64,000 nt of DNA from Prosopocoilus inquinatus (lineage: Eukaryota; Arthropoda; Insecta; Coleoptera; Lucanidae), in NCBI GenBank assembly GCA_036172665.1, contig JAYKNF010000017.1:620001-684000 (forward strand), read 5' to 3'. The translations under genes and the position numbers were made by a program. A model generated the notes under the pieces. The model saw nothing but the letters and a program-made list of their open reading frames with translations. It was not told the origin of the DNA and did not search any database. Below are positions 52,801-64,000 of this stretch, one piece after another. Each line of letters opens with the position of its first letter. The first letter of the stretch is position 1.

Positions 52801-55800
52801 ACTGGAGCCCATCCAAACGTCAAATAACATGATAGATGAGTAAGGATCGATTAGGTACATCACAGGAACAACGATAATGCGTGTTGTTTCGTTTAAAACT
52901 ATTTCCAGCTCCTGCTGCGTCCGAAAACTTCGTATCTCACTTCAGATATTCTGGAGCACATCCAAACGTCAAATAACATGATAGACGAGTAAGGATCGAT
53001 TAGATACAGCACAGGAACAACGCTAATGCGTGTTGTTTCGTTCAAAACTATTTCCAGCTTCTGCTGCGTCCGAGAACTTCGTATCTCACATCAAAGTTAT
53101 TGGAGTAAATCGAAACGCCAAATAACATGATGGATGAGTAAGGATCGATTAGATACATCACAGGAACAACGCTAATGCGTGTTGTTTCGTTCAAAACTAT
53201 TTCCAGCTTCTGCTGCGTCCGAGAACTTCGTATCTCACATCAAAGTTATTGGAGTAAATCGAAACGCCAAATAACATGATGGATGAGTAAGGATCGATTA
53301 GATACATCACAGGACAATGCTAATGCGTGTTGTTTCGTTTAAAACTATTTCCAGCCCCTGCTGCGTCCGAAAACTTCGTATCTCACTTCAGAGTTACTGG
53401 AGCCCATCCAAACGTCAGATAACATGATAGATGAGTAAGGATCGATTAGGTACATCACAGGAACAACGCTAATGCGTGTTGTTTCGTTCAAAACTATTTC
53501 CAGCTTCTGCTGCGTCCGAAAATTTCGTGTCTCACATTAGAGTTACTAGAGTCCATCGAAACGTCAAATAACATAGTAGCTAAGTAAGGATCGATTAGAT
53601 ACATCACAGGAACAACGCTAGTACGTGTTGTTTCGTTTAAAACTATTTCCAGCTTCTGCTGCGTCCGAGAACTTCGTATCTTACATCAGGGATACTGGAG
53701 TCCATCCAAACGTCAAATAACATGATAGATAAGTAAGGATCGATTAGATACAGCACAGGAACAACGCTAATACGTGTTGTTTCGTTTAAAACTATTTCCA
53801 GCCCCTGCTGCGTCCGAAAACTTCGTATCTCACTTCAGAGTTACTGGAGCCCATCCAAACGTCAAATAACATGATAGATGAGTAAGGATCGATTAGGTAC
53901 ATCACAGGAACAACGCTAATGCGTGTTGTTTCGTTCAAAACTATTTCCAGCTTCTGCTGCGTCCGAAAATTTCGTGTCTCACATTAGAGTTACTGGAGTC
54001 CATCGAAACGTCAAATAACATAGTAGCTAAGTAAGGATCGATTAGATACATCACAGGAACAACGCTAATACGTGTTGTTTCGTTTAAAACTATTTCCAGC
54101 TTCTGCTGCGTCCGAGAACTTCGTATCTCACTTCAGAGTTGCTGGAGCCCATCCAAACGTCAAATAACATGATAGATAAGTAAGGATCGATTAGATACAT
54201 CACAGGAACAACGCTAATACGCGTTGTTTCGTTTAAAACTATTTCCAGCTTCTGCTGCGTCCGAAAACTTCGTATCTCACTTCAGAGTTGCTGGAGCTCA
54301 TCCAAACGTCAAATAACATGATAGATGAGTAAGGATCGATTAGGTACATCACAGAAACAACGCTAATGCGTGTTGTATCGTTCAAAACTATTTCCAGCTT
54401 CTGCTGCGTCCGAAAATTTCGTGTCTCACATTAGAGTTACTGGAGTCCATCGAAACGTCAAATAACATAGTAGCTAAGTAAGGATCGATTAGATACATCA
54501 CAGGAACAACGCTAGTACGTGTTGTTTCGTTTAAAACTATTTCCAGCTTCTGCTGCGTCCGAGAACTTCGTATCTCACATCAGGGATACTGGAGTCCATC
54601 CAAACGTCAAATAACATGATAGATAAGTAAGGATCGATTAGATACAGCACAGGAACAACGCTAATACGTGTTGTTTCGTTCAAAACTATTTCCAGCTTCT
54701 GCTGCGTCCGAAAATTTTGTATCTCACATCAGAGTTACTGGAGTCCATCCAAACTTCAAATAACATGATAGATGAGTAAGGATCGATTAGATACATCACA
54801 GGAACAACGCTAATACGTGTTGTTTCGTTTAAAACTATTTCCAGCTCCTCCTGTGTCCGAAAACTTCGTTTCTCACATTAGAGTTACTGGAGTCCATCCA
54901 AACGTCAAATAACATGATAGATAATTAAGGATCGATTAGATACAGCACAGGAACAACGTTAATGCGTGTTGTTTCGTTTAAAACTATTTCCAGCTCCTGC
55001 TGCGTCCGAAAACTTCGTATCTCACTTCAGAGTTTCTGGAGCCCATCCAAACGTCAAATAACATGATAGACGAGTAAGGATCGATTAGATACATCACAGG
55101 AACAACGCTAATGCGTGTTGTTTCGTTTAAAACTATTTCCAGCTTCTGCTGCGTCCGAGAACTTCGTATCTCACATCAGGGATACTGGAGTCCATCCAAA
55201 CGTCAAATAACATGATAGATAAGTAAGGATCGATTAGATACAGCACAGGAACAACGCTAATACGTGTTGTTTCGTTTAAAACTATTTCCAGCTTCTGCTG
55301 CGTCCGAAAATTTCGTGTCTCACATTAGAGTTACTGGAGTCCATCGAAACGTCAAATAACATAGTAGCTAAGTAAGGATCGATTAGATACATCACAGGAA
55401 CAACGCTAATACGTGTTGTTTCGTTTAAAACTATTTCCAGCTCCTGCTGCGTCCGAAAACTTCGTATCTCACTTCAGAGTTTCTGGAGCCCATCCAAACG
55501 TCAGATAACATGATAGACGAGTAAGGATCGATTAGATACATCACAGGAACAACGCTAATGCGTGTTGTTTCGTTTAAAACTATTTCCAGCTTCTGCTGCG
55601 TCCGAGAACTTCGTATCTCACATCAGGGATACTGGAGTCCATCCAAACGTCAAATAACATGATAGATAAGTAAGGATCGATTATATACAGCACAGGAACA
55701 ACGCTAATACGTGTTGTTTCGTTCAAAACTATTTCCAGCTTCTGCTGCGTCCGAAAACTTTGTATCTCACATCAGAGTTACTGGAGTCCATCCAAACTTC

Positions 55801-58800
55801 AAATAACATGATAGATGAGTAAGGATCGATTAGATACATCACAGGAACAACGCTAATGCGTGTTGTTTCGTTTAAAACTATTTCCAGCTTCTGCTGCGTC
55901 CGAGAACTTCGTATCTCACATCAAAGTTGTTGGAGTCCATCGAAACGCCAAATAACCTGATGGATGAGTAAGGATCGATTAGATACATCACAGGAATAAC
56001 GCTAATGCGTGTTGTTTCGTTTAAAACTATTTCCAGCTTCTGCTGCGTCCGAAAATTTCGTGTCTCACATTAGAGTTACTGGAGTCCATCGAAACGTCAA
56101 ATAACATGATAGATGAGTAAGGATCGATTAGATACATCACAGGAACAACGCTAATGCGTATTGTTTCGTTTAAAACTATTTCCAGCTCCTCCTGTGTCAG
56201 AAAACTTCGTATCTCACATTAGAGTTTCTGGAGTCCATCCAAACGTCAAATAACATGATAGATAAGTAAGGATCGATTAGATACAGGACAGGAACAACGC
56301 TAATGCGTGTTGTTTCGTTTAAAACTATTTCCAGCTTCTGCTGCGTCCGAGAACTTCGTATCTCACATCAGAGTTACTAGAGTCCATCGAAACGTCAAAT
56401 AACATGATAGATGAGTAAGGATCGATTAGATACATCACAGGAAAAACGCTAATGCGTATTGTTTCGTTTAAAACTATTTCCAGCTCCTCCTGTGTCCGAA
56501 AACTTCGTATCTCACATTAGAGTTACTGGAGTCCATCCAAACGTCAAATAACATGATAGATGAGTAAGGATCGATTAGATACAGCACAGGAACAACGTTA
56601 ATGCGTGTTGTTTCGTTTAAAACTATTTCCAGCTTCAGTTGCGTCCGAAAACTTCGTATATTACTTCAGAGTTACTGGAGCCCATCCAAACGTCAAATAA
56701 CATGATAGATGAGTAAGGATCGATTAGGTACATCACAGGAACAACGATAATGCGTGTTGTTTCGTTTAAAACTATTTCCAGCTCCTGCTGCGTCCGAAAA
56801 CTTCGTATCTCACTTCAGATATTCTGGAGCACATCCAAACGTCAAATAACATGATAGACGAGTAAGGATCGATTAGATACAGCACAGGAACAACGCTAAT
56901 GCGTGTTGTTTCGTTCAAAACTATTTCCAGCTTCTGCTGCGTCCGAGAACTTCGTATCTCACATCAAAGTTATTGGAGTAAATCGAAACGCCAAATAACA
57001 TGATGGATGAGTAAGGATCGATTAGATACATCACAGGAACAACGCTAATGCGTGTTGTTTCGTTCAAAACTATTTCCAGCTTCTGCTGCGTCCGAGAACT
57101 TCGTATCTCACATCAAAGTTATTGGAGTAAATCGAAACGCCAAATAACATGATGGATGAGTAAGGATCGATTAGATACATCACAGGACAACGCTAATGCG
57201 TGTTGTTTCGTTTAAAACTATTTCCAGCCCCTGCTGCGTCCGAAAACTTCGTATCTCACTTCAGAGTTACTGGAGCCCATCCAAACGTCAGATAACATGA
57301 TAGATGAGTAAGGATCGATTAGGTACATCACAGGAACAACGCTAATGCGTGTTGTTTCGTTCAAAACTATTTCCAGCTTTCTGCTGCGTCCGAAAATTTC
57401 GTGTCTCACATTAGAGTTACTGGAGTCCATCGAAACGTCAAATAACATAGTAGCTAAGTAAGGATCGATTAGATACATCACAGGAACAACGCTAATACGT
57501 GTTGTTTCGTTTAAAACTATTTCCAGCTTCTGCTGCGTCCGAAAACTTCGTATCTCACTTCAGAGTTGCTGGAGCCCATCCAAACGTCAAATAACATGAT
57601 AGATGAGTAAGGATCGATTAGGTACATCACAGGAACAACGCTAATGCGTGTTGTTTCGTTCAAAACTATTTCCAGCTTCTGCTGCGTCCGAAAATTTCGT
57701 GTCTCACATTAGAGTTACTGGAGTCCATCGAAACGTCAAATAACATAGTAGCTAAGTAAGGATCGATTAGATACATCACAGGAACAACGCTAGTACGTGT
57801 TGTTTCGTTTAAAACTATTTCCAGCTTCTGCTGCGTCCGAGAACTTCGTATCTTACATCAGGGATACTGGAGTCCATCCAAACGTCAAATAACATGATAG
57901 ATAAGTAAGGATCGATTAGATACAGCACAGGAACAACGCTAATACGTGTTGTTTCGTTTAAAACTATTTCCAGCCCCTGCTGCGTCCGAAAACTTCGTAT
58001 CTCACTTCAGAGTTACTGGAGCCCATCCAAACGTCAAATAACATGATAGATGAGTAAGGATCGATTAGGTACATCACAGGAACAACGCTAATGCGTGTTG
58101 TTTCGTTCAAAACTATTTCCAGCTTCTGCTGCGTCCGAAAATTTCGTGTCTCACATTAGAGTTACTGGAGTCCATCGAAACGTCAAATAACATAGTAGCT
58201 AAGTAAGGATCGATTAGATACATCACAGGAACAACGCTAATACGTGTTGTTTCGTTTAAAACTATTTCCAGCTTCTGCTGCGTCCGAAAACTTCGTATCT
58301 CACTTCAGAGTTGCTGGAGCCCATCCAAACGTCAAATAACATGATAGATAAGTAAGGATCGATTAGATACATCACAGGAACAACGCTAATGCGTGTTGTT
58401 TCATTTAAAACTATTTCCAGCTTCTACTGCGTCCGAGAACTTCGTATCTCACATCAGAGTTACTAGAGTCCATCGAAACGTCAAATAACATGATAGATAA
58501 GTAAGGATCGATTAGATACATCACAGGAACAACGCTAGTACGTGTTGTTTCGTTTAAAACTATTTCCAGCTTCTGCTGCGTCCGAAAACTTCGTATCTCA
58601 CTTCAGAGCTACTTGAGCCCATCCAAAAGCCAAATAACATGATAGATGAGTAAGGCTCGATTAGATACATCACAGGAACAACGCTAATGCGTGTTGTTTC
58701 ATTTAAAACTATTTCCAGCTTCTGCTGCGTCCGAGAACTTCGTATCTCACATCAGGGATACTGGAGTCCATCCAAACGTCAAATAACATGATAGACAAGT

Positions 58801-61130
58801 AAGGATTGATTAGATACAGCACAGGAACAACGCTAATGCGTGTTGTTTCGTTCAAAACTATTTCCAGCTCCTCCTGTGTCCGAAAACTTCGTTTCTCACA
58901 TTAGAGTTACTGGAGTCCATCCAAACGTCAAATAACATGATAGATAAGTAAGGATCGATTAGATACAGCACAGGAACAACGCTAATACGTGTTGTTTCGT
59001 TTAAAACTATTTCCAGCTTCTGCTGCGTCCGAAAATTTCGTGTCTCACATTAGAGTTACTGGAGTCCATCGAAACGTCAAATAACATAGTAGCTAAGTAA
59101 GGATCGATTAGATACATCACAGGAACAACGCTAATGCGTGTTGTTTCGTTCAAAACTATTTCCAGCTTCTGCTGGGTCCGAAAACTTCGTATCTCACATC
59201 AAAGTTATTGGAGTAAATCGAAACGCCAAATAACATGATGGATGAGTAAGGATCGATTAGATATTTCACAGGAACAACGCTAATGCGTGTTGTTTCGTTT
59301 AAAACTATTTCCAGCTCCTGCTGCGTCCGAAAACTTCGTATCTCACTTCAGAGTTTCTGTAGCCCATCCAAACTTCAAATAACATTATAGACGAGTAAGG
59401 ATCGATTAGATACAGCACAGGAACAACGCTAATGCGTGTTGTTTCGTTCAAAACTATTTCCAGCTTCTGCTGCGTCCGAGAACTTCGTATCTCACATCAA
59501 AGTTATTGGAGTAAATCGAAACGCCAAATAACATGATGGATGAGTAAGGATCGATTAGATACATCACAGGAACAACGCTAATGCGTGTTGTTTCGTTTAA
59601 AACTATTTCCAGCTTCTGCTGCGTCCGAGAACTTCGTATCTCACATCAGGGATACTGGAGTCCATCCAAACGTCAAATAACATGATAGATAAGTAAGGAT
59701 CGATTAGATACAGCACAGGAACAACGCTAATACGTGTTGTTTCGTTTAAAACTATTTCCAGCTCCTGCTGCGTCCGAAAACTTCGTATCTCACTTCAGAG
59801 TTACTGGAGCCCATCCAAACTTCAAATAACATGATAGATGAGTAAGGATCGATTAGGTACATCACAGGAACAACGCTAATGCGTGTTGTTTCGTTCAAAA
59901 CTATTTCCAGCTTCTGCTGCGTCCGAAAATTTCGTGTCTCACATTAGAGTTACTGGAGTCCATCGAAACGTCAAATAACATGATAGATAAGTAAGGATCG
60001 ATTAGATACATCACAGGAACAACGCTAGTACGTGTTGTTTCGTTTAAAACTATTTCCAGCTTCTGCTGCGTCCGAAAACTTCGTATCTCACTTCAGAGTT
60101 ACTTGAGCCCATCCAAAAGCCAAATAACATGATAGATGAGTAAGGCTCGATTAGATACATCACAGGAACAACGCTAATGCGTGTTGTTTCATTTAAAACT
60201 ATTTCCAGCTTCTGCTGCGTCCGAGAACTTCGTATCTCACATCAGGGATACTGGAGTCCATCCAAACGTCAAATAACATGATAGATAAGTAAGGATCGAT
60301 TAGATACAGCACAGGAACAACGCTAATACGTGTTGTTTCGTTTAAAACTATTTCCAGCCCCTGCTGCGTCCGAAAACTTCGTATCTCACTTCAGAGTTAC
60401 TGGAGCCCATCCAAACGTCAAATAACATGATAGATGAGTAAGGATCGATTAGGTACATCACAGGAACAACGCTAATGCGTGTTGTTTCGTTCAAAACTAT
60501 TTCCAGCTTCTGCTGCGTCCGAAAATTTCGTGTCTCACATTAGAGTTACTGGAGTCCATCGAAACGTCAAATAACATAGTAGCTAAGTAAGGATCGATTA
60601 GATACATCACAGGAACAACGCTAATACGTGTTGTTTCGTTTAAAACTATTTCCAGCTCCTGCTGCGTCCGAAAACTTCGTATCTCACTTCAGAGTTGCTG
60701 GAGCCCATCCAAACGTCAAATAACATGATAGATAAGTAAGGATCGATTAGATACATCACAGGAACAACGCTAATGCGTGTTGTTTCATTTAAAACTATTT
60801 CCAGCTTCTACTGCGTCCGAGAACTTCGTATCTCACATCAGAGTTACTAGAGTCCATCGAAACGTCAAATAACATGATAGATAAGTAAGGATCGATTAGA
60901 TACATCACAGGAACAACGCTAGTACGTGTTGTTTCGTTTAAAACTATTTCCAGCTTCTGCTGCGTCCGAAAACTTCGTATCTCACTTCAGAGCTACTTGA
61001 GCCCATCCAAAAGCCAAATAACATGATAGATGAGTAAGGCTCGATTAGATACATCACAGGAACAACGCTAATGCGTGTTGTTTCATTTAAAACTATTTCC
61101 AGCTTCTGCTGCGTCCGAGAACTTCGTATC
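49851..61130 (+). repeat. 80-monomer HOR, copy 2 (incomplete)
   Basis: It parallels 37,933 onward at 11,918 bp, then at 11,769 bp after one monomer is lost at 56,277. Homology to copy 1 continues to the M monomer near 61,084 (equivalent of 49,315). Between 61,086 and 61,133 it switches to sequence matching 53,636 onward. Private differences from copy 1: GTTACTAGAG near 53,546 and GATAGATGAG near 54,770 (GATGGATGAG at 42,849); copy 1 alone has CTAAAGCG at 45,424. Confidence 0.88.
56277..56425 (+). repeat. Fused H/O monomer marking a one-monomer deletion
   Basis: It starts as H (TACAGGACAGG) and continues as O (CTTCTGCTGCG, CGAGAAC, GTTACTAGAG). The H centre and tail (CTTCAGTTG, GAGCTCATCC), present at 44,359 and 63,727, are missing. 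Exactly 149 bp was lost. This shifts the offset between the two 80-monomer copies from 11,918 to 11,769. Confidence 0.93.
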
Positions 61131-61193
61131 TTACATCAGGGATACTGGAGTCCATCCAAACGTCAAATAACATGATAGATAAGTAAGGATCGA
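61045..61193 (+). repeat. Chimeric M/C' monomer at the start of the third 80-monomer copy
   Basis: The front is M-type (GTTTCATTT), while the tail is C'-type (CTTACATCAGGG, GATAAG) and is followed by S, B, A and A as at 53,595 onward. The switch lies between 61,086 and 61,133. From here the sequence matches copy 2 at 7,450 bp (50 x 149). Confidence 0.85.
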
Positions 61194-64000
61194 TTAGATA
61201 CAGCACAGGAACAACGCTAATACGTGTTGTTTCGTTTAAAACTATTTCCAGCCCCTGCTGCGTCCGAAAACTTCGTATCTCACTTCAGAGTTACTGGAGC
61301 CCATCCAAACGTCAAATAACATGATAGATGAGTAAGGATCGATTAGGTACATCACAGGAACAACGCTAATGCGTGTTGTTTCGTTCAAAACTATTTCCAG
61401 CTTCTGCTGCGTCCGAAAATTTCGTGTCTCACATTAGAGTTACTGGAGTCCATCGAAACGTCAAATAACATAGTAGCTAAGTAAGGATCGATTAGATACA
61501 TCACAGGAACAACGCTAATACGTGTTGTTTCGTTTAAAACTATTTCCAGCTTCTGCTGCGTCCGAGAACTTCGTATCTCACTTCAGAGTTGCTGGAGCCC
61601 ATCCAAACGTCAAATAACATGATAGATAAGTAAGGATCGATTAGATACATCACAGGAACAACGCTAATACGCGTTGTTTCGTTTAAAACTATTTCCAGCT
61701 TCTGCTGCGTCCGAAAACTTCGTATCTCACTTCAGAGTTGCTGGAGCTCATCCAAACGTCAAATAACATGATAGATGAGTAAGGATCGATTAGGTACATC
61801 ACAGAAACAACGCTAATGCGTGTTGTATCGTTCAAAACTATTTCCAGCTTCTGCTGCGTCCGAAAATTTCGTGTCTCACATTAGAGTTACTGGAGTCCAT
61901 CGAAACGTCAAATAACATAGTAGCTAAGTAAGGATCGATTAGATACATCACAGGAACAACGCTAGTACGTGTTGTTTCGTTTAAAACTATTTCCAGCTTC
62001 TGCTGCGTCCGAGAACTTCGTATCTCACATCAGGGATACTGGAGTCCATCCAAACGTCAAATAACATGATAGATAAGTAAGGATCGATTAGATACAGCAC
62101 AGGAACAACGCTAATACGTGTTGTTTCGTTCAAAACTATTTCCAGCTTCTGCTGCGTCCGAAAATTTTGTATCTCACATCAGAGTTACTGGAGTCCATCC
62201 AAACTTCAAATAACATGATAGATGAGTAAGGATCGATTAGATACATCACAGGAACAACGCTAATACGTGTTGTTTCGTTTAAAACTATTTCCAGCTCCTC
62301 CTGTGTCCGAAAACTTCGTTTCTCACATTAGAGTTACTGGAGTCCATCCAAACGTCAAATAACATGATAGATAATTAAGGATCGATTAGATACAGCACAG
62401 GAACAACGTTAATGCGTGTTGTTTCGTTTAAAACTATTTCCAGCTCCTGCTGCGTCCGAAAACTTCGTATCTCACTTCAGAGTTTCTGGAGCCCATCCAA
62501 ACGTCAAATAACATGATAGACGAGTAAGGATCGATTAGATACATCACAGGAACAACGCTAATGCGTGTTGTTTCGTTTAAAACTATTTCCAGCTTCTGCT
62601 GCGTCCGAGAACTTCGTATCTCACATCAGGGATACTGGAGTCCATCCAAACGTCAAATAACATGATAGATAAGTAAGGATCGATTAGATACAGCACAGGA
62701 ACAACGCTAATACGTGTTGTTTCGTTTAAAACTATTTCCAGCTTCTGCTGCGTCCGAAAATTTCGTGTCTCACATTAGAGTTACTGGAGTCCATCGAAAC
62801 GTCAAATAACATAGTAGCTAAGTAAGGATCGATTAGATACATCACAGGAACAACGCTAATACGTGTTGTTTCGTTTAAAACTATTTCCAGCTCCTGCTGC
62901 GTCCGAAAACTTCGTATCTCACTTCAGAGTTTCTGGAGCCCATCCAAACGTCAGATAACATGATAGACGAGTAAGGATCGATTAGATACATCACAGGAAC
63001 AACGCTAATGCGTGTTGTTTCGTTTAAAACTATTTCCAGCTTCTGCTGCGTCCGAGAACTTCGTATCTCACATCAGGGATACTGGAGTCCATCCAAACGT
63101 CAAATAACATGATAGATAAGTAAGGATCGATTATATACAGCACAGGAACAACGCTAATACGTGTTGTTTCGTTCAAAACTATTTCCAGCTTCTGCTGCGT
63201 CCGAAAACTTTGTATCTCACATCAGAGTTACTGGAGTCCATCCAAACTTCAAATAACATGATAGATGAGTAAGGATCGATTAGATACATCACAGGAACAA
63301 CGCTAATGCGTGTTGTTTCGTTTAAAACTATTTCCAGCTTCTGCTGCGTCCGAGAACTTCGTATCTCACATCAAAGTTGTTGGAGTCCATCGAAACGCCA
63401 AATAACCTGATGGATGAGTAAGGATCGATTAGATACATCACAGGAATAACGCTAATGCGTGTTGTTTCGTTTAAAACTATTTCCAGCTTCTGCTGCGTCC
63501 GAAAATTTCGTGTCTCACATTAGAGTTACTGGAGTCCATCGAAACGTCAAATAACATGATAGATGAGTAAGGATCGATTAGATACATCACAGGAACAACG
63601 CTAATGCGTATTGTTTCGTTTAAAACTATTTCCAGCTCCTCCTGTGTCAGAAAACTTCGTATCTCACATTAGAGTTTCTGGAGTCCATCCAAACGTCAAA
63701 TAACATGATAGATAAGTAAGGATCGATTAGATACAGGACAGGAACAACGCTAATGCGTGTTGTTTCGTTTAAAACTATTTCCAGCTTCAGTTGCGTCCGA
63801 AAACTTCGTATCTCACTTCAGAGTTACTGGAGCTCATCCAAACGTCAAATAACATGATAGATGAGTAAGGATCGATTAGATACATCACAGGAACAACGCT
63901 AATGCGTGTTGTTTCGTTTAAAACTATTTCCAGCTTCTGCTGCGTCCGAGAACTTCGTATCTCACATCAGAGTTACTAGAGTCCATCGAAACGTCAAATA
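61131..64000 (+). repeat. 80-monomer HOR, copy 3 (partial, runs off the window)
   Basis: It repeats 53,681-56,276 at an offset of 7,450 bp, including TAATACGCG, CACAGAAAC, GATAATTAAGG and the GTTGTTGG E variant (63,378). It keeps the H monomer at 63,727-63,875 that copy 2 has lost. It carries GATAGATGAG near 62,219, as copy 2 does, not the GATGGATGAG of copy 1. Confidence 0.9.
63876..64000 (+). repeat. Partial O monomer at the window edge (125 bp)
   Basis: It begins TTAGATACATCAC and has CGAGAAC and GTTACTAGAG, the O signature, then is cut by the end of the window 24 bp before its expected end. The array clearly continues beyond 64,000. The window also starts exactly at a monomer start, so the array probably extends to the left too. 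Confidence 0.93.

Larger units (their letters stand above)
1..64000 (+). repeat. 149-bp satellite DNA array filling the window
   Basis: Successive copies of TTAG(A/G)TAC start at 1, 150, 299, 448, 597 and 746, and so on in steps of 149 bp to the end, always in the same orientation. The G+C content of the monomer at 299-447 is 61/149 (41%). I tracked the register with rare markers. The total equals 429 complete monomers minus 46 bp of net indels, plus a 125-bp partial monomer at 63,876-64,000. Nothing else interrupts the array: no transposon, gene, inversion or unique spacer. Most adjacent monomers differ at roughly 5-20 positions, whereas monomers at equivalent HOR positions are nearly identical. 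This is what is known of centromeric or pericentromeric satellites in eukaryotes, but the location is inferred. I do not recognise the satellite family by name. Confidence 0.97.

Noticed and set aside
57218..57481. 87-aa open reading frame identical to the one at 45,449
   Set aside because: It is the copy of that accidental frame in the second 80-monomer HOR. Its conservation comes from recent duplication, not from selection.
1..64000. CRISPR array or bacterial repeat
   Set aside because: The whole unit repeats with no unique spacers, and units are 149 bp. No cas genes or leader are present.
1..64000. Transposon or telomere-repeat origin
   Set aside because: No terminal inverted repeats, target-site duplications, reverse transcriptase or transposase fragments, or short telomeric repeats were seen on either strand.

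Overview
The whole 64,000-bp window is one uninterrupted, head-to-tail satellite DNA array. I see no protein-coding gene, RNA gene, transposon, CRISPR array, telomere repeat or unique sequence. The basic unit is 149 bp and about 41% G+C. Every unit carries the same landmarks: a start at TTAG(A/G)TAC, an AACAAC...GTTGTT dyad, a TTTCGTT(T/C)AAAAC block, a CAGC...CTG...TCCGA(A/G)AA block and a GGATCGATTA end. All units lie in the same orientation. My bookkeeping closes exactly: 429 complete monomers plus a 125-bp partial one fill the window, once 19 single-base deletions, two single-base insertions and one 29-bp deletion are counted.

The array is not a simple repeat. About 20 monomer subtypes can be told apart by shared substitutions and occur in fixed orders, which makes higher-order repeats (HORs). 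In this annotation I use letters: A, B, C, D, E, F, G, H, I, J, K, L, M, N, O, P, Q, R, plus S (a CCCCTGCTG/TACAGCAC type) and T (a CTTCTACTG type). Each is defined in the entry where it first matters. Bases 1-11,473 are rich in A-B dimers and C-D-E trimers and hold an 8-monomer duplication (4,173-6,407) and a 16-monomer block repeated 7,301 bp away. From 11,474 onward the order H-O-P-I-J-F-F-K recurs at the head of each large block (starts at 11,474, 15,942, 22,615, 27,083, 31,551, 35,423, 40,337, 44,359, 52,255, and fused or incomplete at 56,277 and 63,727).

The clearest HORs are a 4,468-bp, 30-monomer unit present twice in tandem (22,615-27,082 and 27,083-31,550) and an 11,918-bp, 80-monomer unit (about 37,933-49,850). 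The latter is repeated from about 49,851 and begins again near 61,100. Smaller nested tandem duplications of 10, 8, 7 and 3 monomers are also visible. Junctions fall inside chimeric monomers that keep the 149-bp register, as expected of unequal crossing-over or gene conversion between aligned repeats.

The organism is a eukaryote; I cannot name it. Long, homogenised, transposon-free HOR satellite with a near-nucleosomal monomer suggests a centromeric or pericentromeric core. CpG is not depleted, which would fit an animal with little germline DNA methylation, such as many arthropods; this is inference only. The three longest open reading frames are short by-products of indels that locally restore frame in a 149-bp (not divisible by three) repeat, and I do not call them genes.
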